This document shows positions 45,577-58,076 of a stretch of 64,000 nt of DNA, one piece after another; position 1 is the first letter of the stretch; each line of letters opens with the position of its first letter. The notes under the pieces were generated by a model, which had not been told where the DNA came from, searched no databases, and saw only the letters and a program-made list of their open reading frames with translations. The stretch covers positions 790,811-854,810 of the forward strand of contig NC_023758.2 in assembly GCF_000499845.2 (NCBI RefSeq), written 5' to 3'. Position numbers and translations under genes: made by a program. This DNA is from Phaseolus vulgaris. Taxonomy: Eukaryota; Streptophyta; Magnoliopsida; Fabales; Fabaceae.

Positions 45577-48500
45577 ATGCGTGTCCTCTTTCTGTTTCTG
45601 TTTTTCCATCTTCCTCAAACCCTTTCCTTGCCATTCTCAGAGTACACAGCCCTTCTCTCTCTTCGTTCAGCCATTACCGATGCCACTCCACCCGTTCTCT
45701 CTTCGTGGAACGCCTCCACCTCTTATTGCTCCTGGCTCGGCGTCACATGCGACTCCCACCGCCACGTCATTGCTCTCAACCTCACTGGACTCGACCTCTC
45801 CGGGACTCTCTCCGCCGACATAGCTCACCTCCCATTCCTCTCCAATCTCTCGCTAGCCACCAATAAGTTCTCCGGCCCCATCCCTCCGGCACTCTCCTCC
45901 CTCTCTTCCCTCCGCCTCCTCAATCTCTCCAACAATGGCTTTAACCAAACCTTCCCTCCGGAGCTCTCGCGCCTCCAGAGCCTCGAGGTCCTCGACCTCT
46001 ACAACAACAACATGACCGGCGCGCTCCCTCTCGCCGCCGCGCAGATGCTCAACCTCCGCCACTTGCATCTCGGCGGGAACTTTTTCTCGGGCCGGATCCC
46101 GCCGGAGTACGGACAGTGGCAGCGCCTCGAGTACCTTGCTGTCTCCGGAAACGAGCTCGAAGGGAAAATACCGCCAGAGATCGGGAACCTGACCAGCCTC
46201 CGGGAGCTTTACATCGGCTACTACAATACTTACGAGGGCGGCATTCCGCCGGAGATCGGAAACTTGTCGGAGCTGGTGAGACTGGACGCTGCGTACTGTG
46301 GTTTGTCCGGCGAGATTACTGCGGCGCTGGGTAAGCTGCAGAAGCTGGACACGCTGTTCCTTCAGGTGAATGCGCTATCAGGGCCTCTCACGCCGGAGCT
46401 GGGAAACCTGAAGAGCTTGAAATCGATGGATTTGTCTAACAACATGCTCTCCGGGGAGATTCCGGCGACTTTCAGCGAGCTGAAGAATATTACGCTGCTG
46501 AACCTGTTCAGGAACAAGCTTCATGGAGCAATACCGGAGTTTATAGGGGAACTTCCGTCGCTGGAAGTGGTGCAATTGTGGGAAAACAATTTCACAGGTA
46601 GCATTCCTGAGGGTTTAGGCAAGAACGGGAGACTGAGCGTTCTTGATATTTCTTCTAACAAATTAACTGGGGCTCTGCCTCCTTACCTCTGTTCTGGGAA
46701 CACACTTCAGACTTTGATAACTCTCGAGAATTTCTTGTTCGGTCCAATTCCGGAAGCGCTTGGGAGTTGTGAATCCCTTACTCGGATTCGAATGGGAGAG
46801 AACTTTCTAAATGGGTCCATTCCGAAAGGGCTTTTTGGACTTCCCAAACTTACCCAGGTTGAGCTTCAGGATAATTATCTCTCTGGAGGGTTTCCGGAGG
46901 CGGGTTCTGTAGCTGTTAATCTTGGTCAGATAACTCTCTCCAACAACCAGCTTTCTGGGCCTTTGCCTCCTTCCATCGGTAACTTCTCCAGCGTGCAAAA
47001 GCTCCTTCTTGACGGTAACATGTTTTCGGGTCCGATCCCTCCTCAGATTGGGAGGTTGCAACAGCTCTCAAAGATTGACTTTAGTGGCAACAAGTTCTCG
47101 GGTCGTATTGAACCTGAAATCAGTCAGTGTAAGTTGTTAACTTTTCTAGACCTTAGCCGGAATGATCTCTCCGGAGAGATCCCAAATGAGATTACTGGAA
47201 TGAGGATATTGAATTGCCTTAATCTCTCAAGCAATCATTTAGTGGGTAGCATTCCCTCTTCAATATCCTCGATGCAAAGTTTAACTTCTGTTGATTTTTC
47301 GTACAACAATCTGTCTGGTTTGGTGCCCGGTACCGGTCAATTCAGCTACTTCAACTACACGTCTTTCTTGGGAAACCCCGACCTCTGTGGCCCCTATTTA
47401 GGTGCTTGCAAGGATGGGGTTGCCAATGGTGCACATCATCCTCATGCGAAAGGACTCTCGTCTTCTTTGAAGCTTCTACTTGTTGTCGGGTTGCTTCTAT
47501 GTTCCATTGCTTTTGCTGTGGCGGCAATATTTAAGGCTCGATCACTGAAGAAGGCCAGTGATGCTCGTGCATGGAAGTTGACTGCGTTTCAACGTTTGGA
47601 ATTCACTGTTGATGATGTTTTGCAGTGCTTGAAGGAGGATAATATTATAGGCAAAGGAGGTGCAGGCATTGTCTACAAAGGGGCTATGCGTAACGGGGAT
47701 CATGTTGCTGTGAAAAGGCTTCCGGCTATGAGTAGAGGCTCTTCCCACGACCATGGGTTCAACGCAGAGATTCAGACACTTGGGCGAATCCGACACAGGC
47801 ACATTGTTAGATTGTTGGGTTTCTGTTCAAATCATGAGACTAACCTTTTGGTCTATGAGTACATGCCCAATGGAAGCTTGGGTGAGGTTCTTCATGGAAA
47901 GAAGGGGGGTCATTTGCATTGGGACATAAGGTATAAAATTGCCGTGGAGGCTGCCAAAGGGCTTTGCTATCTCCACCATGATTGTTCTCCGCTCATTGTT
48001 CACCGTGATGTGAAGTCAAACAACATCCTTCTTGATTCTAATCATGAAGCTCATGTTGCTGATTTTGGGCTTGCCAAGTTCCTGCAAGATTCTGGGACAT
48101 CTGAATGCATGTCTGCTATTGCTGGTTCATATGGATACATAGCTCCAGGTACTGTTCAATTTTGTCCTAATTAATGCATTACTACATGGATGTGGCAACT
48201 TGTTTTCCCGCCCGATTATAACTGTTTGTACCTTCAATTACTGTTGAGAATTTGACTCATTGACTCACCATTGGGTTTAGGTGTTGACTGTTGATATTCA
48301 GATAATGCCTCTAAATTAATTAACATTGCCATGGGGTTTTTCTTCACTTTGATTATTTATCATACCTAAATGATCACTTGATTGGTTCCTTGTTTATGTA
48401 GTCTATTTATTTTAAGCCAAAGTACTGAAAGTAAATGGTAGGTATCTCTGCTCCGTTTGAATTTGATTTTTTACCATAGCCCGCTCCACACACCTATGGA

Positions 48501-49222
48501 GTAGATAATACTGTAGTCATAGCTTAGAATCATTCTGATAAGAAAAAAAAAGGTTAGAATCATTCGCAACAGAAAGCTGATGGTTATGGGCAAAATATCA
48601 GATATATAGAACTATATACAACTTTTCACGTATTGCCTATGTTTTACTTAGTTTCTTATTAAGGTGGCCTACTTTATTTTGTTTATGATACCTGTTTCTT
48701 GTTTGGTTGCTACTTATAGTTTCTAATTAGCCTGCTTCATTTCAGTTTATGATTCCTGATTGATGTTCCATTGCAGAGTATGCCTACACATTGAAAGTTG
48801 ATGAGAAAAGCGATGTGTACAGTTTTGGCGTGGTTCTTTTAGAACTTATCACAGGCAGGAAACCAGTTGGGGAATTTGGTGACGGTGTGGACATTGTGCA
48901 ATGGGCAAGGAAAATGACGGACTCTAACAAGGAAGAAGTTCTTAAAGTTCTTGATCCTAGGCTTTCGTCAGTTCCCCTCCACGATGTGATGCATGTTTTC
49001 TATGTAGCCATGCTATGTGTGGAAGAACAGGCTGTAGAGAGACCAACTATGCGTGAAGTTGTCCAAATACTGACAGAGCTTCCAAGACCACCTGGTTCTA
49101 AACAGGAAGACTTAACAGAATCCTCTTTGTCATCATCCAATGCTTTAGAATCTCCATCCACAGCCTCTAAAGATCGTCAAAATCCTTCTCAATCTCCACC
49201 ACCCGATCTTCTGAGCATTTAA
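45577..49222 (+). CDS. BAM1: LRR receptor-like kinase, CLAVATA1 family, BAM1/BAM2-like
   Basis: Two exons, 45577-48148 and 48777-49222 (TAA), encode 1005 residues; BAM1 in Arabidopsis is about this long. A signal peptide covers residues 1 to about 20, followed by an LRR N-cap (CSWLGVTC) and roughly 20 plant-type LRRs with LxGxIPxx repeats. The Cys pair of the C-cap is in [10 protein letters not shown]. The transmembrane helix is near residues 630-655. The kinase has the Gly loop GKGGAG (692-697), Lys713, an HRD at 809-811 (RD kinase) and DFG at 829-831. The APE motif is made by the splice junction (P857-E858), at a typical CLV1-clade intron site. The tail ends SPPPDLLSI. Such receptors bind CLE peptides at the plasma membrane in shoot, root and anther cell-fate control. 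No break or lost catalytic residue is seen. BAM1 versus BAM2 cannot be settled here. Confidence 0.95.
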
Positions 49223-52200
49223 AATGTTCTATTGGTTTCATTTTAGATCACTTGGTTTATGATAGCTTATTCGTTTACTTTCTTTTTATGTCTGTCTTCT
49301 GGGGTTGGTTTTTATTTTTAACTGAAGGTGTTAGCGTTTGGATTTTTCTGAAAGGTTTTTGTACAGTAGGAAGAATTGGTGGGGGTATTTTCTTATAAAG
49401 TCATTGTCTTCATCATGAAATGCTACTTTTAATTTTTATGTTACACCCGTTGTTGTGCTGTGAGCGTACGCTGGGGAGGGTTCAAGGGTACTCTTGTTCA
49501 CCAAGGGGATCAATAATAGGTAGAGTGAAAGGGACACAACGACGCAAACTGGTTGGGGTATTAAAACAGTGGGCTATTATGGTTTAGAATGCTATGGTTG
49601 AATCCTTAGAGGATTGCCTCAGTATGAATTGTGAGCCTGAGCTGTGACTTCGAAGAAGTTAACATGTTTCCAGAAAATCGGAGTGAATCAGGCGTGTTTT
49701 AGCTTTAGTTCGTTAATAACTCATTTCTTTTTGCTTTTTCATTCCCCCAAAAGATAAAATTAACTGAGTGGCACAAGATTTTGTGGCATTAAAAAGGATA
49801 GAAAAATTTCCCTTTTTCAATAGCAAGAGAGAGGCTCGGTGGGGATAACTAAACAAATAAATCTTGTGATCTATTTATATGAATGGTCAAATCCTAGGGT
49901 TAACCCCCCATCACTCTGGTTGTGGACCATAGCACTTGGAACAAATTGTAGCTGGGCTTGATATAATCCCAAGAGAATTGTAGCCATTGAATTTAGTTTT
50001 CATCTTACAATAAAGTGTTGTTATTTTTTAAAATAAGATTGACAGGTGATTTGTCATAGGAAATTAACCTATGTCTTGGTATGTGGCCAAACCTTTGCTT
50101 GGGATGCCTTGTGCTAGCAACCATAATAATCTTGTGCCACAATTTCTGTGTACAGTCAGGTCAGAAAAGGTTAGATTTAGAGAAATAAGGAGCATGGACA
50201 GTTTTATCACATGGGGTTGGTGCATGTGTATGTAATAACAAAGAAAAAGAAGACTGGAATTGAAAGTTGTACACCACTTGCCCTATGCCATTTCCAAACT
50301 GAAAAGAAGTTTCAGTACCTTCGGATTTCCATAAAGTCTTGTTAAATTAGGATGCAGGAGATGAGTGTTCATAGACTGTGTAGCAATGTGTGGGGAAAAG
50401 GCTCACGGTTGTCCTAAAGATGGGGCTCTTTGGTTAGGTCTGACTGAACATTTATGTGGTCCCAGAGAAGGATTAATAAGTGGTTTGTGTGAATGATCAA
50501 CATAAGGATGATTTTTTTTTTCTTTCAGAAATTCAAATAGCTGCTAGAGTATCTATCTTCTTGAAACAAGCTAATTAAATAAATGATAAAATAAAACAAA
50601 GGTAAGATGGGTAAATAGTCTTGTCATTTCACACCTTTAAAAAAATAAAAGAAAAATAATACAGTGAATCAGGTCGTTGGAAAAAATCATTCAATCCAAT
50701 TAATTTTCCAAAATAAAATCACCAAATGATTCCTTAAAAATGCAAATATGAATAATTTAATCATTCCATCTATTGATTCCAAGGATTCTGGTGTCTCATT
50801 TTGAAAGACTACAGATTATTATTTTTCAACTTTGCTACTAAGTTGAAATTTAGTTTATGCTACTTTATTTATCTAACCTACTAATCTTAGTTTTTAAAAT
50901 TTAATTTATAGGAGTAAATTATTAGAGTGTCACACTAAATGGAAATTTGAAACAATATGGTCTTTAATTAATAAACTGTATTTGTTTATAAATTTTGTTA
51001 ATAGAATTTTATTTAAGTAATTGTGACTTCTTTAAATCCGTTTTGTTTCGCTATGTAGAGTGTAGTTTTTTTTTCATCTTGGTTTCACATTGTACTATTC
51101 ATATAATTGAATGTAACGTGACATTTACATGTTTGAAATATTTGTACATAAGTTTGCAAATAGTGTCTAAATACTACAAAAATCATAAAAATTTCATGAA
51201 AAGTTGGCTACAAAATACAAAAATATCATTTATTTATTTTATCAAACATATATATTGTTTTTGTTAAGAAGTAACATTTACAAAAATAATTAATTTAAAT
51301 CATATTTATAAATATATTTTTATATTTAGCTTGAGATTGAAATTAAACATGGTTACTATTTACACTTGTGTGTATACACATATATTTGATGTAACTAATA
51401 ATTATTTTAAATAATTTAATTTTTAAACAGGTGAAATAAATTATGCACAATACCAAACACAAATATGGACAATTGACACGATAACATATAGGCGTAAATG
51501 ACATTAATGTGTTACACAAGTTTTGAGACACTATTTATAAAAGCATATGTTATAGGTCCGGAAATGATACTCTTGTATTCAATGACATAAATAATATGAC
51601 ATCAAATTAAGATATTGAAAAAAATAAACTCTACTCACCCAAATAATTAAAAAAAAAATTGCAAGTGGGAGGAGGAGTTTGGTTGTTTATATTTGGGTTA
51701 ATTATTCAATGTAGTCTTGGGTTAAGTGTCTAATCTAAAATAGGGTTGATTTGGTTGTTTTAATGAATTTTTTTTTTTCATCTTATTTCATTTCATTATA
51801 TATTAGTTTTAAGATAGAATGTTGTTTTAATTTTTCATCTCTTTTGGTGGTTGGTTTTTCCATGAACGGAAATATGACAGTGGAGATACCAAAACAATTG
51901 ATTGAAAAGAAAAAGAAGTGATATATATAAGTTGAATTGGTAGTGATTATTGGTGTATGATTGGACAATTGAGGATTGAAACATGGAATTCAACCAAAGA
52001 AGCTTTCCACAATGAAGACACCATAAGCATCTATGTGCAAGATAAATCCAACACGTTAGAACACAAAATAAAGCCCTTAAATGCGGCTTTGAAGTTCAAA
52101 TTATTTACTATTTTTGGAATTTAATGATTTGGAAATATATTTTGAAATCAGATATATTATATGGAAGAGGAGTTTGTCGTTTATTTTATTTATGTATTTT

Positions 52201-52873
52201 GTATATAAATATAGAATTAAATTAAATTAAATAGTAAATATTAAGAACATTTTAATCTTATTATCTTGAATTTAAATAAATAAATATATTTTTTTTATAT
52301 GAAAAATGTTTTTAAAAAATATAATTTAAATAAATATATTAAGTAGAGATAGATGAAGATTGAAAGACGGGAGAGATGAATGTCCCAAAACGACAAACCA
52401 CTTTACCCAAAAATCTATCAAAACTCAGACAGGAAAGGGATTTGCTAGGACACGCACAGTTGCTCCAGTGACATGAATTATTTTAATAATTTTTTAAGGG
52501 AAAAATATTTTTATTTTGATTTTTTAAATTCGATTGCTTATTTTTAAATTAATGGATTTTGTTATCTACCTTTTAAAATATATGATTTCAGTTATTTTTT
52601 ATGTTCAAAGTTTATGTAATAACAAATTTTTACTGTCACAAACTAGATAAAAAAACAAATTCACATAATGTATGGTATTGGTCTCTCTATATATCTAAAT
52701 TTAACGATTTTAGTATATATTTAGTAAAAAATTGTGAATAAAATGAAAATGATAAAATTTTATGATTATTTTATGAATTTAGTTAATAGTGGGTGTATTT
52801 AAAAAAGTTATATCATAAAACATGATGAATTTAAATTTTGGGTCATTTTTAGCATTTTCTCACTGTTATATTT
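49223..52873. other. 3' flank of the BAM-like gene and intergenic DNA
   Basis: The first 200-300 bases are probable 3' UTR. The stretch to about 50500 is less AT-rich but has no open frame of note. The rest is AT-rich without recognised genes. Confidence 0.4.
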
Positions 52874-52881
52874 GTTTTGAG

Positions 52882-53375
52882 TAGGGGTGACAAAGTGGGG
52901 TGGGCCGTGCGGGTCAGTCTGCGGTCTGGTGAAAAAAATGCGAAACGGGTTGCTTATTTCAATCTGCTGACCCGCTTAGGTCCGTCCTGCATAACTTGCA
53001 ATCCGTGTGAGCCAAGTGCGGAGCGGGGCGGGTTGGTTCGCATAACCCGCATAATTTTAAAATGTAAAATTTTTTTTCTGCATCTCCATATTTTCTTCAT
53101 GTAGCCTCATATTTTACATTCCGAAAATTTTAATAACATCTTACTACACATGTCTCGTGAAAAATAATATTATGAGATCATTTACTTAATACATCTAAAT
53201 AATAAAAATTCAAAAATATTATTTAAAATTTTTTTTTTTAAATATTTCTTATGCGGACTGGCCTGTAGACCCGCAGGTCAACCCTTATACGGGACAGGTC
53301 AACCCAACCTGTTTTTTGTGGACTAAGAACAGGACGAGTTTATGCGGGGCGAGCGAACCCGCATTTCCAGCCCTA
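52882..53375. mobile_element. hAT-type MITE, 494 bp, 8-bp TSD GTTTTGAG
   Basis: The ends are TAGGGGTGACAAAG and, inverted, TAGGGCTGGAAATG, and the element is flanked by GTTTTGAG at 52874-52881 and 53376-53383. An 8-bp duplication and TAGGG(G/C)TG termini fit the hAT superfamily. Both ends are GC-rich, with repeats of GCGGGT, AACCCGCAT and GGGGCG motifs, around an AT-rich core. A 75-codon frame at its left end is not a transposase. Confidence 0.85.
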
Positions 53376-53383
53376 GTTTTGAG

Positions 53384-54551
53384 AATTTGCCCAAACTCTC
53401 CCTCTTAAGATTCTTATTTAGCAGGTTGCATTTGGAAATTTTCACAATCAGGTTAAACGTCTCATATTTCTTCTTCTTGGAAGAAAAATGGTGGTGAATC
53501 ATTCAAAGGTGCGCATTTAGTTATCTATTTTTAATTAAACAATACAGAGTAAAGTGAGCTCTAGACAAGTTGACATACATTTAATTTCCTTAAAACTTAT
53601 ATTGACACATATTGGAGAAGAAAATAAAGAGCATTTAACACACTCACATAGTCTAAACAAAACTCATATAACTCTTTATATGGTTGTAATATTCTTGTTG
53701 GGGGTTAAAAAAAGTTTCCTTTTAAGGTTTTTCAGGGGTACAATTTCATTCTTTATTATTAGAAAGGACAAAAAATAATTTATTTATAACAACTTCTGGT
53801 AAGTCAGGTCTCTTTCTCAATATTAAAATTTTGATTAGGTTTAATTGAAGTTATGGATGAATGTAGTAACTTTAATTGTTTTTATTTAACATTAAATTTG
53901 TGCCACTTAAAACTTCTTTCAGTGGTTAATTTTTTTATCATGTATATTTGTGTTAATTAAAAGTGAATGTATAATTTAATAAGTTAAATTAAGTAATAAT
54001 TTATTTTAAATTTATGTGTAATAATATATGAAGTAAAGAAATGATGTACAAAATATTTTTATTTTTTTAGCAGTGTGGTAACAATGAATGCTTAAATTTA
54101 ACAAGTTAAATTAAGTATTATTTAAAATTTGGGTATAACAGTATATGAAGTACAGAATTGATGTATTGAAAAATTATCTATTGACTTTACAATATTTTAA
54201 TGAATTATGTTAAAACTATTTAATAAACTTTGTTGTAAAATGAAATAAAATGGTATTGCATTATTTTATTAAGTACAAAAAAAGTAAATAATATAAATAT
54301 AGAAGAAGTCTATTAGATTACGTAAAATAAATTATATTAAAAATAAATGTGGATTATAACATTGTTTTTTTTTATTTTTTATTTTTATAAAGTTTTCGTG
54401 TTAGGCATCACTATGCAACTTGACATCTCAGCTAAGCTGACACCTCAAGTAACAACAATCATCTGCCATCACATGAAAAAAGAATATTATTAAAAAAAGA
54501 AAAAAGAAAGAAAATACAAAAATATGGGGGGACTAGACCAAAACCCATATG
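53384..54551. other. AT-rich intergenic DNA
   Basis: No gene was recognised. A block AATTTAATAAGTTAAATTAAGTA near 53970 recurs in altered form at 54095. Confidence 0.35.
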
Positions 54552-54947
54552 TTAACACAAACGATACATAGGTAGATTATACCTATTCATAAAGAATTCT
54601 AAGAACAGACTAGCTGGGAGTCTATTATACCAATGAAAAGATTCTCTATGAATAAATCCTAAATTAGCCAACTTATCAGCACACGCATTCCCTTCACGAA
54701 AAATATGAGTTATCCTAAACCTGATTGTCCCACAAAAATTAAGACAAGTATTCCATCGATTCTGAAGCATCCACGGAACATTAGTCCTAGCAGTAAACGC
54801 AGCACAAACCAAGGCAGAATCACATTCAAGCCAGACATCAGTAAGTCCCATTTTTTGAGCTTCCTCCATAGCATGTATAACTCCATAAAACTCAGCAACC
54901 AAAGCAGTTTGAACTTCAAGAAACGCTGAAAAAGCACATGACTAAGG
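54552..54947 (-). pseudogene. LINE RNase H (RVT_3) 3' fragment
   Basis: A minus-strand frame reads LVAEFYGVIHAMEEAQKMG, VWLECDSALVCAAF, WNTCLNFCG, HIFREGNACADKLANLGF and a C-terminal MYRLC stop. This is the RNase H-like domain at the end of plant LINE reverse transcriptases: the acidic residues in AEF and ECDS and the HIFREGNxxADxLA signature are intact. Similarity starts abruptly near 54947, so everything upstream (reverse transcriptase and endonuclease) is lost. Such 5' truncation is typical of LINEs. The frame itself has no stop, suggesting a fairly recent insertion. Confidence 0.82.
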
Positions 54948-55036
54948 GGAGTTTTAACGAAGTCTTCAAAATGATTAAGAAGGCTGGTGACAACTAGGGG
55001 TGGAACATTGAGTTTCGTCGACAGATTATAGAAGTA

Positions 55037-55242
55037 CATGTACACAGTTTGAAGTGCATGTGAACATTGTTGTTTCATGACTTCAAGTGGAAGATTGTTG
55101 GGTATGAAGTCAAGACCAATTGGATTGGGTTGACAAGACACCATGTACACAGTTGAAGCGCAGGTGAACATTGTTCCGTGACTTCAAGTGGGAGATTGTT
55201 GGGTATGAAACCAGGATCAATTGGGTTGGACTGAGTAGACAC
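55037..55242. repeat. 105/101-bp tandem duplication
   Basis: Copies begin CATGTACACAG at 55037 and 55142, and a partial third (CATGTTTTAGTGAG) starts at 55243. Both contain GACTTCAAGTGG, GAGATTGTTGGGTATGAA (first copy AAGATTG) and CAATTGG. The TGTTGGGTATGAA part looks like a retroelement end, so this may derive from an LTR. Confidence 0.82.
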
Positions 55243-55259
55243 CATGTTTTAGTGAGCCG

Positions 55260-56500
55260 GCTTAATAACATTGTTTTTATTATTTATGAGACCCTATGTT
55301 ATATGATTATCATTTCTATTTTTGAGGTTGTTCTTATTGTTCATGTTGGATATTAAGATGTGGTGATATGAAATATTATTATTGTGTTGTATTTTGTTGT
55401 TTTCAGGTAATTATATTAAATATGTGTGAAACATTATGAACTGGTAATAATGCATTGATGGAAATTTGGTGTCATTATAGAAATGTGAAATGTAACATCT
55501 CTATTTTACATTTAAAAACTATAATATACATGAAATATCAAAATAAATATTTATATATATACATCTCTTTCATCCAGTATTTTAAAAAGAACAAAAGTAT
55601 GTTGTGAAACATTGTAGTATTTATAAAAAATAATTTGCTAATTTAGTTTGAATAAAATTAAAATAACATAGAAAAATTACAAAATAAACTTACATAATCG
55701 TCACTCATAAATTTAAAAACGTTATAATCATAAATTTAAAGAAATTATATATATATATATATTGAATATTGTATCCAATACATTATTGCTTGTAAAGTAT
55801 ATTATCATACAAATAATCATTTTCTATAGAACTTGTATTATCACGCAGAAAAACCTAATTACATTTTTAATTAAAATCATGCATACTATACATTATTTTC
55901 TTTATAAATTTTTTGAATCAACATCAGTATACGATGACACAACTTTAATATTTCATCTAATTCAAACTGAAATCGCCTTAAATTAATACAACTTCTTTTA
56001 AACGAACTCGTGTGTTATCCAAAATCAGAAATACTTTTATTTTCTCCTCATTCTAACAATAAATAAACTAAATTACACTGTTTAAATGAAAAAAAAAAAA
56101 AAACTTGTTATGATGGGAATAGTAGATGTGTTATGAGAAGTACAAGTAGTAGCTGGAGTGATTGACGTGTTGTGTGGTTGCCCACAAGATCTATCTTTTA
56201 GTGTTGTTCCATCTCATCACTCTTCTTTGACTTCATTTATTATTGCAGACACCACAGTAGTTATTATAATGTTTATGACATCTATTCATTTCTCCTTCTC
56301 AATCATTAGTAATAGTAGGTGTTTCACTACACCTATATTTATATAAATGTCCCTTAAATAAGTTACTCCATTTTATACATTCAAGGTTCAAGTATAATGT
56401 TTCACGTCTCATGAATAGTTGTTTCTCTGAAATACTGGCTTATATATTTTTATCTCTTATTACTTTATGAAGTATTTAAAAGGTCAACAAGTATTCATTG
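55260..56500. other. AT-rich intergenic DNA
   Basis: No gene was recognised. Confidence 0.4.
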
Positions 56501-57060
56501 ATGAATTTGTCTAATTCTGATATATATTCGACCGACATGTTGACGAGTCTAGAACACTTTGATTGAATTGAGATATCATGCACGGTTAGGTCGATCGACA
56601 CATATAATTATTAACACTCAAACTAAGGTCAGTGAATCTAAATTACCATTAAGAATTAAGTAATACAATCATAAATGTGATCAATTCCACTAATTAGGTT
56701 CAATGAGGTAAACCCATTAAAATAATATAAATAACACACATTCCAAAAAACAAGGTACATCATTATTACTGTACACCTACCCGAGTACCGAACACCCTTT
56801 ACTGACTTGAGCGTTGGAGTGTCTTATGCAGGTACCTCCCCCATTTGACATTCACCCGAGACTAAGAGTCGAAGGAGTAGCACGAAGGCGAGAAAAATCT
56901 CAGTAAAACCCTAACAACCTGCTCGAAAGAAGGAGAAAGACAAAGACTTCAATAGTTCTTTAAGTTCATATCTCTAAGAGGAACAATTACCCTAACAAAT
57001 AACCATACAATTTTTTTTATCAAAATCTTATAAATTTCCTAGCTAGGATTTCGGAAAGTA
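56500..57060 (+). mobile_element. Probable Ty3/gypsy LTR fragment
   Basis: ACTGACTTGAGCGTTGGAGT followed by GTCTTATGCAGGTACCTCCC (56797-56836) matches a signature I know from LTRs of many plant gypsy-class elements. It lies within a GC-richer block with CACCTACCCGAGTACCGAAC. Termini and target duplication were not found. Confidence 0.45.
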
Positions 57061-57667
57061 AATTGACATAAATTCAATCCACAAATGTGGTCTATAAAAA
57101 TTTATCGTGTTTGTTTGTAACTTCTTATAATCAACTTTTAAATTATTAAATATACTAAACTAGCTAGTATGTTCATTTAGTATGTGTTTATTTTCATGAG
57201 TAATGTAATGTGATATCGCATTAAAATATTAATTAATATAATATTAGGAAGCCTTAAAAAATATATTAAATTTTACCACTGGACTTTATTATCAGATATA
57301 TGTATATTTCATGGTATACTTAAAAATGTGAAAAAATAATTATCGTAGTAATGTATTTTTTTAATTTTCAAATCCAGTTAAATAAAATACAAACTATTAT
57401 TTCTTTGTTTGTCCGTTTCATTTTTAAAAGATATTTTTCATTTTTTTTCATATCTGAACAAAATATTTAAAGATATTTTTAGAAAAGAACTAAAAATTCG
57501 GTGTTGACTTTTATGTTTGTATTAAGATGCCAATTTTAAAAAAAAAAACAAATACCTTCACATATATCCATAATAGATCTAAATAAATAAGTATATTTAA
57601 TAGATAATAAATATAAATATTTTAACTACTTATTTATTGACGAAATAAATACTATAATATTTTATTC

Positions 57668-58073
57668 CACTACAAGAAAATCATGAAATAGAAACCAATT
57701 TTAGAGACAAAAAATAATTAGTTGATATTAGAGACAAAAAATAATTAGTTGATACAGTGACTAATTAGAGAGTATTTTAGATACTAAATCAATTTTTGGT
57801 TTCTAAATTAGTTTATATTATTATTAAATAGTTTCTAAATGGGTATCTAATTAGCAACCAAAGTTTTTCTTACCAAATTTAGAATCTAAATAATTGGTAT
57901 TTAAAACCTTGGTTGCTAATTATATAACAATTTAAAAACTATTTAACAATAATATAAACTAATTTAGAAACCATTTTTTTTAGTTTCTAAAATGGTCTCT
58001 AATTTAGTTATTATTGCAACTAATTATTTTGGTATCTAAAAATTGGTTTGTATTTGATGATTTTCTTGTAGTG
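57668..58073. mobile_element. CACTA-type MITE, copy C, TSD TTC
   Basis: The ends are CACTACAAGAAAATCATG and its inverse, finishing ATTTTCTTGTAGTG, flanked by TTC at 57665-57667 and 58074-58076. It is the best-preserved terminus of the family. It is longer than copy A mainly because a 28-bp segment (TTAGAGACAAAAAATAATTA plus the next eight bases) is duplicated near its left end. Confidence 0.88.
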
Positions 58074-58076
58074 TTC

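Noticed and set aside
45509..45823. 104-codon frame over the start of the BAM-like gene
   Set aside because: It begins at TTG and overlaps the clear receptor frame out of phase; a shadow frame.
54710..55171. 153-codon minus-strand frame
   Set aside because: It spans the tandem repeat and reads the LINE RNase H region in the wrong frame.
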